Shown here one piece after another: positions 8,204 through 15,067 of a stretch of DNA of 40,494 nt (positions are counted from its first letter, which is position 1; each line of letters begins with the position of its first letter). Made by a program: the position numbers and the translations under genes. The notes below the pieces were generated by a model that ran no database searches, had not been told where the DNA came from, and saw nothing but the letters and a program-made list of their open reading frames with translations. This stretch comes from Methanoregulaceae archaeon (GTDB lineage: Archaea > Halobacteriota > Methanomicrobia > Methanomicrobiales > Methanospirillaceae), in the NCBI GenBank assembly GCA_018432765.1, contig JAHDSI010000022.1:1-40494 (forward strand), given 5' to 3'.

Positions 8204-8923
8204 ATGCATATCAACGGGGTGCGGCTGCTGCACGACCGGTTTCCCACTGACCGCAACTATCCCTTCAACCTGGAGATCTTTTGGAAGACTGACCGGATCG
8301 GGTTCTCCCGCCCCGTCACGTTCTTCATCGGGGAGAACGGGACAGGAAAATCCACCCTGCTCCGGGCAATTGCAAAAAAATGCAATATCCATATCTGGAA
8401 GGATGAAGAGAGACACCGCTGCCATTATAATCGGTATGCGGATGAGCTGTACCGGTACATCGATGTCGGGTGGGCAGGGGAGAGAGTGCCGGGATCGTTC
8501 TTCTCATCCGAACTGTTCCGCTACTTTGCAGAGGTCCTCGACGAATGGGCAATCGCAGATCCCGGGACGCTCTCGTATTTTGGGCACGATTCGCTCATGG
8601 ACAGGTCCCACGGGCAGTCACACATGGCTTTTTTTGCCAGCCGGTACCAGAGGGACGGGCTATTCCTCCTCGACGAACCTGAAAACGCGCTGTCGCCGGC
8701 GACCCAGATCGAGCTCCTGCACCTGCTCCGGAAGGTCACATCCACAGGAGATGTACAGTTCCTCATCGCCACGCACTCACCGATTCTCCTCGCGTACCCC
8801 GATGCAGAGATCTACAGTTTTGACATGATTCCAATCCAGAAGATCGGGTACGAGGAGACGGAGTATTTCAGGGTCTACCGTGACTTTCTCAACAACAGGG
8901 AGAAGTACCTGGACATGGTGTGA
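8204..8923 (+). CDS. Solitary AAA/ABC-type ATPase
   Basis: A 239-aa ABC-class ATPase with no transporter partner. It has a Walker A GENGTGKST (43-51), a signature-like stretch SHGQSHMAFF before the Walker B FLLDEPENAL (the acidic pair DE is intact), and the H-loop IATHSPILL. This arrangement is that of the predicted AAA_21/AAA_23 ATPases, which are related to SMC/RecF-like proteins rather than importers. The insertion between Walker A and signature is short, without a coiled-coil arm. Its job is unknown; members occur alone or in defence and repair settings. No nuclease or toxin is adjacent here, so I assign no specific process. Start chosen from the TATA box position. Confidence 0.8.
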   Translation: MHINGVRLLHDRFPTDRNYPFNLEIFWKTDRIGFSRPVTFFIGENGTGKSTLLRAIAKKCNIHIWKDEERHRCHYNRYADELYRYIDVGWAGERVPGSFFSSELFRYFAEVLDEWAIADPGTLSYFGHDSLMDRSHGQSHMAFFASRYQRDGLFLLDEPENALSPATQIELLHLLRKVTSTGDVQFLIATHSPILLAYPDAEIYSFDMIPIQKIGYEETEYFRVYRDFLNNREKYLDMV

Positions 8924-8989
8924 GTCCCCCGCCCGGAGGACTGCAACAGGCCGGGCCGGACACACTTCTTCCGACATAGGCTGCAGGAT

Positions 8990-9142
8990 GTGCAAAAAAA
9001 TTTGGTTGGCTGGTACACCGTAGACACCACGGACCTGGAGATCGCGGGCACCGATCACCTGGACAGCTGGTCCGGATCGCTGAAAAAAACCGGGACTTCG
9101 TGCTGGTTCTTTGTCGATTCCTCCATGATCAGGACAATATAG
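8990..9142 (+). CDS. Possible 50-aa ORF or gene fragment
   Basis: From GTG at 8990 to TAG at 9140-9142 the frame encodes 50 residues (start VQKNLVGWYTVDTTDLEIAG, end FFVDSSMIRTI). The composition is protein-like, unlike its shadow frames, but there is no clear ribosome-binding site and I recognise no family. It may be a real small gene, or the remnant of a longer one. The remaining 8924-9192 holds nothing else I can support. Confidence 0.25.
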   Translation: MQKNLVGWYTVDTTDLEIAGTDHLDSWSGSLKKTGTSCWFFVDSSMIRTI

Positions 9143-9192
9143 CCGGATACCGCCCTGATAGTCGGGAATCCCTGGCATGGATGTATGGGAGG

Positions 9193-9528
9193 TCAGATGA
9201 CCCCCATCAGCACAAGGCCGTATACGAGGTTTGCAGCCATGAGCACCACCAGCAGCCTGCCTGCCTGGATATGAGCCGTTCGGAGGGACGGATTCGGTTT
9301 TTTCCCTCTCTCACGTGCGATCCCCAGGATGATGATGAGCAGTACGAGGAAGATTATCACGATTCCGACCATTGCATGGGCAAGGATATAGGAGGGAGCT
9401 CCGCCCAGGAATATCGCAAAGAACGGGATTAAAAAGGCGATTATCGTAAGTACTCCCCCAATAGTGGCAATGGTTTTATGGTACCTGTACCACCCGGTCA
9501 CTGATCTTTTCCACTGGATGAGCCCCAC
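9193..9528 (-). CDS. Four-helix membrane domain, continuation after an in-frame TAG
   Basis: The frame given starts at the first possible codon (GTG, 9528) and encodes 111 aa, but the same frame is open up to the TAG at 9661-9663. That upstream part encodes LWYYHAVLAVLGLVFFLVAVG, a further membrane helix with no start codon before it. The full domain has four helices, with histidines in YYHAV, YRYHKT and ILAHAM. That layout is like cytochrome-b561-type or related heme membrane proteins; heme binding is only a guess. It is in the same frame as the exported protein upstream and is best read as its C-terminal half, separated by one stop codon. Confidence 0.6.
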   Translation of the reverse strand: MGLIQWKRSVTGWYRYHKTIATIGGVLTIIAFLIPFFAIFLGGAPSYILAHAMVGIVIIFLVLLIIILGIARERGKKPNPSLRTAHIQAGRLLVVLMAANLVYGLVLMGVI

Positions 9529-9660
9529 CGCGACGAGGAAAAATACCAGGCCAAGGACGGCCAGGACGGCATGGTAATACCAGAGGGGAATTTCTGACGG
9601 CTGGACGGCCGATTGCGCCGCCTCCGCTGTCGTGCCAGGAACCGCCAGACGCCTGGAGAT

Positions 9661-9987
9661 CTAGCCGCCCTGGTTGCATGATGCCGTCACGGCCAGCGTA
9701 TCACCTGGATCCACCGATACGAGGTAGCGATACGTGAATGTGCCACTCGCAGGCTGCCGTGAATACACTCTCTCTTCTGCCACCTGGCCGTCCTTTTGTA
9801 TCGTTACCAGGTAGACGAAATGACTGCCTGGGTTATCCACGTCGTGTGTGACGGTAACCGTCAGTTCGCCGGCACCCGGATCATATGAAAGCTTCATGTC
9901 GGCAGGCGGATGTGCCATGACGGTACATGGGACGAGCGCCATGAGAACTACCAGCACCGCGAGGGTTTCGAAGTTACGATCCTTCAT
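9661..9987 (-). CDS. Exported beta-domain protein, truncated by in-frame TAG
   Basis: 108 aa. The ATG at 9987 follows a GAGGAG Shine-Dalgarno. Residues 1-25 form a signal peptide (LAVLVVLMALVPCTVMA before HPPADM). The rest is a beta-rich domain (MKLSYDPGAGELTVTVTHDV, GSHFVYLVTIQKDG, SGTFTYRYLVSVDPGDTLAVTASCNQGG), similar in style to Ig-like or desulfoferrodoxin-like external domains. The frame ends at TAG (9661-9663) right after NQGG, where the beta sheet would be expected to continue. Without that stop the frame would run on through four membrane helices to 9193, giving a 264-aa protein. An in-frame upstream extension to 10083 lacks a good start context. Confidence 0.65.
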   Translation of the reverse strand: MKDRNFETLAVLVVLMALVPCTVMAHPPADMKLSYDPGAGELTVTVTHDVDNPGSHFVYLVTIQKDGQVAEERVYSRQPASGTFTYRYLVSVDPGDTLAVTASCNQGG

Positions 9988-10216
9988 TTGCCCTTTCTCC
10001 TCGGAATTGTCCGATGCTGTGTAGTACCATGCCCCGGAGGATAATTGTTTCCCAGATTCCGGCCGCAGGATACAAATTGGCATTCAAACCCGCTGTTTTC
10101 CAGAACAGTGATGAAATCCCGATCAGGTGTCCCTTTCGCGCGTCCGGAACAGGTGCATCCACAGAAGGTGGAATAACAGCCATATATCCCGATCCGAAGA
10201 CCAACCATTCAGTACA

Positions 10217-10246
10217 TTTTTATACACTAATGTATAACCTTATACA
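10217..10246 (+). promoter_or_regulatory. TATA box overlapping a phased palindrome array
   Basis: TTTTTATA at 10217-10224 overlaps three half sites spaced exactly 10 bp: TATACA (10221-10226), TGTATA (10231-10236) and TATACA (10241-10246). Neighbouring pairs form perfect inverted repeats; the second extends to TGTATAA-CC-TTATACA. The layout suggests a repressor binding along one face of DNA over the core promoter. The first downstream plus-strand gene is the ECF S component at 10447; the divergent exported gene starts at 9987. The half sites resemble the TGTACA box of methanogen TrpY, but that link is conjecture. Confidence 0.5.
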
Positions 10247-10258
10247 TACGTGAATATC

Positions 10259-10306
10259 ATGGACCAGTATATTTCCAGTCTGGTCATGGGGTGTTTTTTC
10301 CCATGA
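10259..10306 (+). promoter_or_regulatory. Structured leader with two stem-loops and a 15-codon ORF
   Basis: Downstream of the predicted transcription start lie two adjacent hairpins: GACCAG (10262-10267) with CTGGTC (10280-10285), and TCATGGG (10284-10290) with CCCATGA (10300-10306) around a T-rich loop. They share two bases and so are mutually exclusive at their junction. An ATG at 10259 opens a 15-codon frame (MDQYISSLVMGCFFP) whose stop coincides with the end of the second stem. Leader control of the ECF operon is possible; no known riboswitch consensus is recognised. Confidence 0.3.
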
Positions 10307-10446
10307 AGCAGCAGATACCGTCAGCCCGCAAGAGACCTCTTTTCAGGGTGTTGCCTCACTGGTGAACATCAACCAAGATCTCCTTCTGAAGAGCCTGTGA
10401 ACATTTGAAAATTCCGTATCTGAAATAAAAAATTGGTGTGACACAC

Positions 10447-10974
10447 ATGAAATCAAGAGATATTGCCATTGTAGGCATACTCCTTGCAGTTGGAGCAATC
10501 CTTCGCTATTTCCTGGCCATGCTCCATACACCGCTCACCCCGAACATGGTGATAGCGTTCTACTGTCTTGCGATCATCCTCATCCAGCCGAAGGTCTACG
10601 AGGCGCTCGGGATCGGCATAGTGGCAGGAATTCTCTCGATGCTCATATCGAGCTCGATATTCCCCCCGGCAAACCTGATAAGCGAGCCTATCGGCGCCCT
10701 TGTCTGCTTCGCCATCTATGGAGCCCTGAAGAGCAGGTCCAAAATCGCTCCGACGGCTGCCACATTCCTGACGACGCTTGCCAGCGGATTTTCGTTTGCT
10801 GCGGTCGCCATAGTCTTCGTGGGCGCGACGATTCTCTCCCAGTACGGGGGAGACCTGATGACCTTTGTCCTGGTCTTCGTCCCGATCGTCGTGATAACAG
10901 CCGTCTTTAACGCTGTAATCGTGCAGGTACTCTACTTCCCGGCCAGCAGGGTCCTGATGCGGGGACAGGAATGA
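10447..10974 (+). CDS. ECF transporter substrate-binding (S) component
   Basis: A 175-aa integral membrane protein with five to six helices (IAIVGILLAVGAILRYFL, VIAFYCLAIILIQ, LGIGIVAGILSMLIS, the ALVCFAIYGAL region, TTLASGFSFAAVAIVFVG, VLVFVPIVVITAVFNAVIV). It belongs to the S-component type of energy-coupling-factor importers, which bind a vitamin, metal or small metabolite. The N-terminal LLAVGAILRYFL...TPNMVIAFYC pattern recalls the TrpP-like group, so tryptophan or a related compound is a candidate, held weakly. The ATG at 10447 has GGTG 9 nt upstream; a GTG at 10438 is less likely. It overlaps the ATPase gene (ATGA) and opens the operon. Confidence 0.78.
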   Translation: MKSRDIAIVGILLAVGAILRYFLAMLHTPLTPNMVIAFYCLAIILIQPKVYEALGIGIVAGILSMLISSSIFPPANLISEPIGALVCFAIYGALKSRSKIAPTAATFLTTLASGFSFAAVAIVFVGATILSQYGGDLMTFVLVFVPIVVITAVFNAVIVQVLYFPASRVLMRGQE

Positions 10975-12401
10975 TCACGCTCGAGTCTGTCAGCTATGCA
11001 TATCCGCGAACCGGCAGGGATGCCATATCGGATATCACGCTCTCCCTGAAGAGAGGTGAGTGTGTCCTGGTCTCCGGCCGTTCGGGATCCGGCAAGACGA
11101 CGCTCTGCCTGGCGGCGGCTGGCATTCTCGAGCACGAGTACGGGGGACGAAAATCGGGCAGCGTGGCGGTGAACGGAAAGGATGTCGGTGATTACCGTGA
11201 CCTCTCCGATCTCTCAACCTCGGTAGGGATCCTCTTCGACGACCCCGATTCCCAGCTCATATTCACAACGGTGGAGGAGGAGATCCTCTCCGCCCTTGAA
11301 CGGCGCGGTTTTTCGCCTGAAGAGGTCGAAGAGCGCCTCTCCCGGGTTCTTGCCGTCACCGGGCTCGAAGGGTTGAAGGACCGTCCGCCCCATGCCCTGT
11401 CAGGTGGGCAGAAACAGCGTGTGGTCCTCGCCACGACCCTCGCCCTTGGCACCGATATCCTCATCCTCGACGAGCCGACATCGGAACTTGATGAAAAGGG
11501 AACGGACAGCATCGTCTCCCTCTTAAAGGAACTGAAGGCACAGGGCAAGGCCATACTCCTTGTCGAACAGAAATATCCCCGGCTTGCCGCGGTGGTCGAC
11601 AGGTACGTAATCCTGGAGGACGGCAAGATCCGGACCGAAGGCACGGCCGATCATGTTCTCTCCGACGAGACTGCAAAGAAGACGCTGATACCCGATTTCT
11701 CAGGGATAAGGGGAGAGAATGTCACGGATAGAGGCAGGCCGCCAATCATCCGTACCGAGGGGCTGTCGTTTCGGTACGGAGACGACGAGGCCCTCTCGGG
11801 CATCGACCTGGAGATCGCTCCCGGCGAGTTCGTAGCGATCGTCGGTGAGAACGGTTCGGGAAAGACGACACTCATCAAGCATTTCATAGGCCTTCTCCGC
11901 CCGGAAAAAGGAACGGTACGAGTCGATGGAAAAGATGCCGCAAAGGCTCCCGTCGCAGAGCTCGCACATTCAGTCGGCCTGGTATTCCAGAACCCGGATC
12001 ACATGTTCTTCGCCGACTCGGTCTTTGACGAGGTGGCATTCGGTGTTGACAACTTAAAGATCCCGGACCGTGAGAGAGCCGTAATCGATGCACTCTCCAC
12101 CGTACGCCTCGAGCACCTCCGGGATCTCTATCCCCGCTGGCTCTCCCGCGGTGAACGTCAGCGCCTGGCAATCGGCTGCATACTGGCCATGAAACCGCCA
12201 GTGCTCATCCTTGACGAACCGACCACCGGTCTTGACGGTGAAGAGTCACGGGAGATCATTGAGCTGATAAAACGACTCCAGGGGGACGGGCACACGATCA
12301 TCATGGTCACGCACAGCCGCGAGATCGCGGAGGAATGTGCTGACAGGATTGTTCGCATGGATGCAGGAAAGATCGTATCCGATTCAGCAGCGGGGGCCTG
12401 A
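10971..12401 (+). CDS. ECF transporter fused double ATPase (EcfA1A2)
   Basis: A 476-aa protein with two complete ABC ATPase domains, the energising part of an ECF importer. Domain 1 (about 1-235) has Walker A GRSGSGKTT, signature LSGGQKQR and Walker B ILILDEPTSELD. Domain 2 (about 260-476) has GENGSGKTT, LSRGERQR (a G-to-R variant of LSGGE) and VLILDEPTTGLD. In many organisms EcfA1 and EcfA2 are separate; here they are fused. Both sites look catalytically complete. Its start overlaps the S-component stop by 4 bp, and the T-component follows after 5 bp, giving an S-AA-T operon. Confidence 0.9.
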   Translation: MITLESVSYAYPRTGRDAISDITLSLKRGECVLVSGRSGSGKTTLCLAAAGILEHEYGGRKSGSVAVNGKDVGDYRDLSDLSTSVGILFDDPDSQLIFTTVEEEILSALERRGFSPEEVEERLSRVLAVTGLEGLKDRPPHALSGGQKQRVVLATTLALGTDILILDEPTSELDEKGTDSIVSLLKELKAQGKAILLVEQKYPRLAAVVDRYVILEDGKIRTEGTADHVLSDETAKKTLIPDFSGIRGENVTDRGRPPIIRTEGLSFRYGDDEALSGIDLEIAPGEFVAIVGENGSGKTTLIKHFIGLLRPEKGTVRVDGKDAAKAPVAELAHSVGLVFQNPDHMFFADSVFDEVAFGVDNLKIPDRERAVIDALSTVRLEHLRDLYPRWLSRGERQRLAIGCILAMKPPVLILDEPTTGLDGEESREIIELIKRLQGDGHTIIMVTHSREIAEECADRIVRMDAGKIVSDSAAGA

Positions 12402-12406
12402 CATAC

Positions 12407-13204
12407 ATGGGCGAGATCCTCCAGTACATCCCGGGGAACGGGCTGTTCCACCGCCTCCACCCTGCAACGAAGATCCTCTTCATCATCGTGGTGAGCATGG
12501 CGACGATCCTCACGTCCTCCATACCGCTCCTCGTCGCCTATCTTCTCCTGATCCTCCTGCTGGCACTGTCTGGCCGTCTTTTGAAACCCGTGCTCCAGCA
12601 GATGCTGCTCGTCGGGCTCATGAGTATCGTCCTCTATCTCGTCACGATCCTGACTGTTCCGAGGGGAACCGTGATCGGTTACCTTGTTCCCGGCTTCGTG
12701 CCGTACATCGGGGGAAGCATCCCTGTTACCGTCGAAGCCCTTATCGTCGGGACCGTTCTTACGCTGCGTTTCGCCATACTCATAACCGCCTTCCAGCTCT
12801 TCGTCATCTCGACCCAGCCTCGCGATCTCGTGCATACCATGGAACGTGCACGAATTCCTGCTGATTATACCCTGATGTTCATCATCGCCCTGCGATTCAT
12901 CCCGACACTCCAGATCGAGGGGAAGCGTATCCACGAGGCCCAGCTGGCCCGGGGATACCACCCGGGCGAGGGGTTTATCGGGAGAATAAAGAGTGTCGCG
13001 CCCGTCATGGTCCCCCTGGTCTCCAACTCGATCGGAAGGGCAACCCTGCTTGGCCTGACCATCGACATCCGGGGGTACCGATCGAGAACGCGAACGCGCC
13101 TTCGTGAACGCACGCTCGGGATTGCGGACAGGATAGCAATACCGGTCATGGTCGTCATGGGAATCGCTTTTTCATATGCGTTCTTCTTCACTCATTGGGT
13201 ATAG
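12407..13204 (+). CDS. ecfT: ECF transporter transmembrane (T) component
   Basis: A 265-aa membrane protein of the EcfT/CbiQ type that couples the ATPases to the S component. Membrane helices occur around TKILFIIVVSMATILTSS, LLVAYLLLILLLALSG, MLLVGLMSIVLYLVTILT and ALIVGTVLTLRFAILITAFQLF, plus a final one near IPVMVVMGIAFSYAFFF. The coupling region carries the ARG signature (EAQLARGYHPG) and a second motif, DIRGY, as expected for EcfT. It is the last gene of the S-AA-T operon, so the three genes make a dedicated (group I) ECF importer. Confidence 0.9.
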   Translation: MGEILQYIPGNGLFHRLHPATKILFIIVVSMATILTSSIPLLVAYLLLILLLALSGRLLKPVLQQMLLVGLMSIVLYLVTILTVPRGTVIGYLVPGFVPYIGGSIPVTVEALIVGTVLTLRFAILITAFQLFVISTQPRDLVHTMERARIPADYTLMFIIALRFIPTLQIEGKRIHEAQLARGYHPGEGFIGRIKSVAPVMVPLVSNSIGRATLLGLTIDIRGYRSRTRTRLRERTLGIADRIAIPVMVVMGIAFSYAFFFTHWV

Positions 13205-13766
13205 AAAAGAATCTAATGGATAGAAGTGACACCTTCTTCCCATGCCAACCTGTGCTGAATGTGTCCTCTTTACACCAGGCAGGGGGAATGAGGGTGAATG
13301 CAGGATCAACGGCCCGGTTCCCGCTGACAGGGACGCCGGGCGCTGCCCGTCCAGGACATTTACCGCAAAGCCCGGAAAATAATTGCATGCACATCCCTGG
13401 GCGATAGGGGATTGTAAGAATAGCCCGGGCGTCGGTTCGCTGCATCACGGGGTGGCCGAACCCGGCAGGCAAAAATCGTTTCACCTGGCCCGGGGGCTCG
13501 TGACCAATCCGGATTCCGGACGCCGGGTATCTCCGTAACCGGGATTTTCCGTCTCGATGCAGGAAGATGAAGAAAAATCGGGAGCTGCAGGGGATTCGGT
13601 TGGGTTGTTACCAAGAACGGGGAGGTTTCGCTGTTTTTGTTCCGGTATGTTCCGGCCCTGTGACACGGCGCAGTATAATCCACCATCTACACACGACAGA
13701 GTATAAATCCTCCTTTTGTGAAAGGTACTGTAATCCAACAAACAGGGTATTTCGACGAGGAGAATC
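13205..13766. other. Non-coding stretch before the secreted-protein pair
   Basis: About 560 bp with several short overlapping frames on both strands, none with protein-like composition or a ribosome-binding site that I trust. It contains AGTATAAT (13671-13678) and the stronger promoter at 13700. No tRNA or repeat element is visible. Confidence 0.4.
13700..13706 (+). promoter_or_regulatory. TATA box for the first small secreted protein
   Basis: TATAAAT at 13700-13706 predicts transcription start near 13730. The mRNA would then carry a GAGGAG Shine-Dalgarno (13757-13762) four bases before the ATG at 13767. Confidence 0.5.
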
Positions 13767-14159
13767 ATGAAAAACATTCGCAATGAAACTGTCGCGGCCG
13801 GGGTACTGGCCTTTTTCCTTGTATTTTCTCCACTGGCTGGTGGTGCGGGTAGCATCCTCATCTCGCAGATGTACTCGTATTCGCGCATCGATTCAATGAT
13901 TAACGGACATACACAGGTCAGTTCGGATCGGGTGACTGTGCCCTCGTATCAGGCATTGCAGCCTCCCGGCAACCACATGACAACCTCGGTATCGGATAGG
14001 ATCACGTCTCTGCTGTATAGCGACGTAGCAAATTGGGCTCCTCCAGAAGACAGGGTATACACCATGGATCCGCCCGTTCACCCACGTTCCGGTGATTCAA
14101 GCAGAATGTCCTGGGACGATTACTTTTTTGATCCGCCGGTTTGCGGATGCTGCGGCTAA
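13767..14159 (+). CDS. Small secreted protein with C-terminal Cys cluster (paralogue A)
   Basis: 130 aa. Residues about 1-27 are a signal peptide (VAAGVLAFFLVFSPLAGGAG). The mature part shares with the gene at 14628 the segments SQMYSYSRIDS...NGHT (about 33-48) and SDRITSLLYSDVANWAPPEDRVY (about 75-97), and both end in a cysteine motif: here VCGCCG at the very C-terminus. No membrane helix follows the signal. The family is unknown to me. The C-terminal cysteines could bind metal, form disulfides or attach the protein; none of this is shown. It has its own promoter and a T-run after the stop, so it is probably a single-gene transcript. Confidence 0.7.
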   Translation: MKNIRNETVAAGVLAFFLVFSPLAGGAGSILISQMYSYSRIDSMINGHTQVSSDRVTVPSYQALQPPGNHMTTSVSDRITSLLYSDVANWAPPEDRVYTMDPPVHPRSGDSSRMSWDDYFFDPPVCGCCG

Positions 14160-14169
14160 AATACAAAGA

Positions 14170-14177
14170 TTTTTTTT
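14170..14177 (+). terminator. T-run terminator after paralogue A
   Basis: Eight consecutive T residues (14170-14177) start 11 bp after the stop codon of the 13767 gene, the usual form of an intrinsic archaeal terminator. No stem is needed for this type. Confidence 0.45.
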
Positions 14178-14304
14178 CTCCCTGCAGTTTCGTGTCGCGA
14201 GAGAGACTTGATGTTTTCCCGTCGCAATTCAGTCAAACCACCTGCCGCCTCCCCTACTATCCCACGTTATGATTCCAGGATCATTCCCGCATTCTCAAAA
14301 GGCG

Positions 14305-14577
14305 TCACCGGACTGCCAGGCAACCGCCTCCGGTCTCGAAAGACGGATCATTCAAGGTAATTTCGAAGGCTGCCGATCCGGCATCGCATGTGGGTGTGTG
14401 GAGACTGGCATACCACCACGAGATGTAACCCGGTTCACCAATCTTTTCCATAGTAGCAAAGAGCCGGATAGTTCCCCCATTTCCCCATGATACGTACACC
14501 CCGACACAACCCGGCCCAGAGGTGATTATTACACCCAGTAATTCATCCGTACCAAAGGGTTGGTCAAAAGTGAACAC
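14305..14577 (-). pseudogene. 90-codon frame, probably the remnant of a beta-rich protein
   Basis: The frame starts at GTG (14577) with no ribosome-binding site and a stop just upstream, and runs to TGA at 14305. The product (FGTDELLGVIITSGPGCVGVYVSWGNG..., IRLFATMEKIGEPGYISWWYASL, TCDAGSAAFEITLNDPS) is clearly protein-like, with alternating beta-strand pattern. A degraded copy of its middle part lies at 7549-7655. It has no signal peptide and looks like the 3' portion of a longer gene. It sits antisense between the two secreted paralogues. It could also be a short live gene; the lack of a proper start argues against that. Confidence 0.5.
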
Positions 14578-14614
14578 AAAAAGACTTTATCCAATATTGA
14601 CCGATACATCGACA

Positions 14615-14621
14615 AAGGAGG
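14615..14621 (+). promoter_or_regulatory. Strong Shine-Dalgarno of paralogue B
   Basis: AAGGAGG at 14615-14621, six bases before the ATG at 14628, fixes that start. A weak TATA-like CTTTATCC at 14585-14592 could serve as its promoter. Confidence 0.5.
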
Positions 14622-14627
14622 ATCAAT

Positions 14628-15029
14628 ATGAAATTGCGAATTATTCCAATAGTTGCAGGCTTACTGGCCCTTGCCCTCGTATGCTCCCCTGCCGCAGCGG
14701 CAGGGACCACCGGCGTGCTCTCGCAGCTCGCTTCCCATTCCCGGATCCACTCGTTCTTCTCAGGCTACACCCCCGGAACCGGTATCACTCCGGATATTCC
14801 GGCAGTACCCGTGCCCAACCCGCCATCGCAGACCCGGATATCCGCCTCGGAACGCATAGCCTCGCTCCTCGACAGCGATATTGGCAACTGGCAACCGCCG
14901 GCAGGGAGGGTCTACGATCTGCCTGAGCATAACGTGACTGAAAGACCCGAATATACCCCCCGTCCCATACCTGTCTTTGTACGGGCGTGCCCGAACTGCG
15001 GGCAGGGCCCAGGAACCATCTTCTCCTGA
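14628..15029 (+). CDS. Small secreted protein with C-terminal CxxC (paralogue B)
   Basis: 133 aa, paralogue of the protein at 13767. It has a signal peptide (VAGLLALALVCSPAAAAG, residues about 8-25), then VLSQLASHSRIHSFFSGYT, a proline-rich linker (IPAVPVPNPPSQT), SERIASLLDSDIGNWQPPAGRVY, and near the C-terminus CPNC followed by GQGPGTIFS. The shared blocks (SQ..S.SRI.S, RI.SLL.SD..NW.PP..RVY) and the terminal cysteines define the family; linkers differ greatly. Secretion is well supported, function unknown. The two genes probably arose by local duplication, with a relic now lying between them. Confidence 0.72.
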   Translation: MKLRIIPIVAGLLALALVCSPAAAAGTTGVLSQLASHSRIHSFFSGYTPGTGITPDIPAVPVPNPPSQTRISASERIASLLDSDIGNWQPPAGRVYDLPEHNVTERPEYTPRPIPVFVRACPNCGQGPGTIFS

Positions 15030-15044
15030 TATTCCCCAATTTTT

Positions 15045-15067
15045 GATAAAAATCACCGGTTTTTATC
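15045..15067. terminator. AT-rich inverted repeat, bidirectional terminator
   Basis: GATAAAAA (15045-15052) and TTTTTATC (15060-15067) form a perfect 8-bp stem with a 7-nt loop. It lies between the convergent ends of paralogue B (15029) and the methyltransferase gene (stop 15063-15065, inside the repeat). T-runs occur on both strands, so it can end transcription in both directions. Confidence 0.5.

Noticed and set aside
12158-12961. 267-codon minus-strand frame across the ECF genes
   Set aside because: Composition rich in D, E and H without any fold pattern; it is antisense to the ABC ATPase and EcfT genes, whose motifs are intact.
13188-13766. Several short overlapping frames before the secreted proteins
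   Set aside because: None has both a start signal and a protein-like sequence; I treat the stretch as non-coding.
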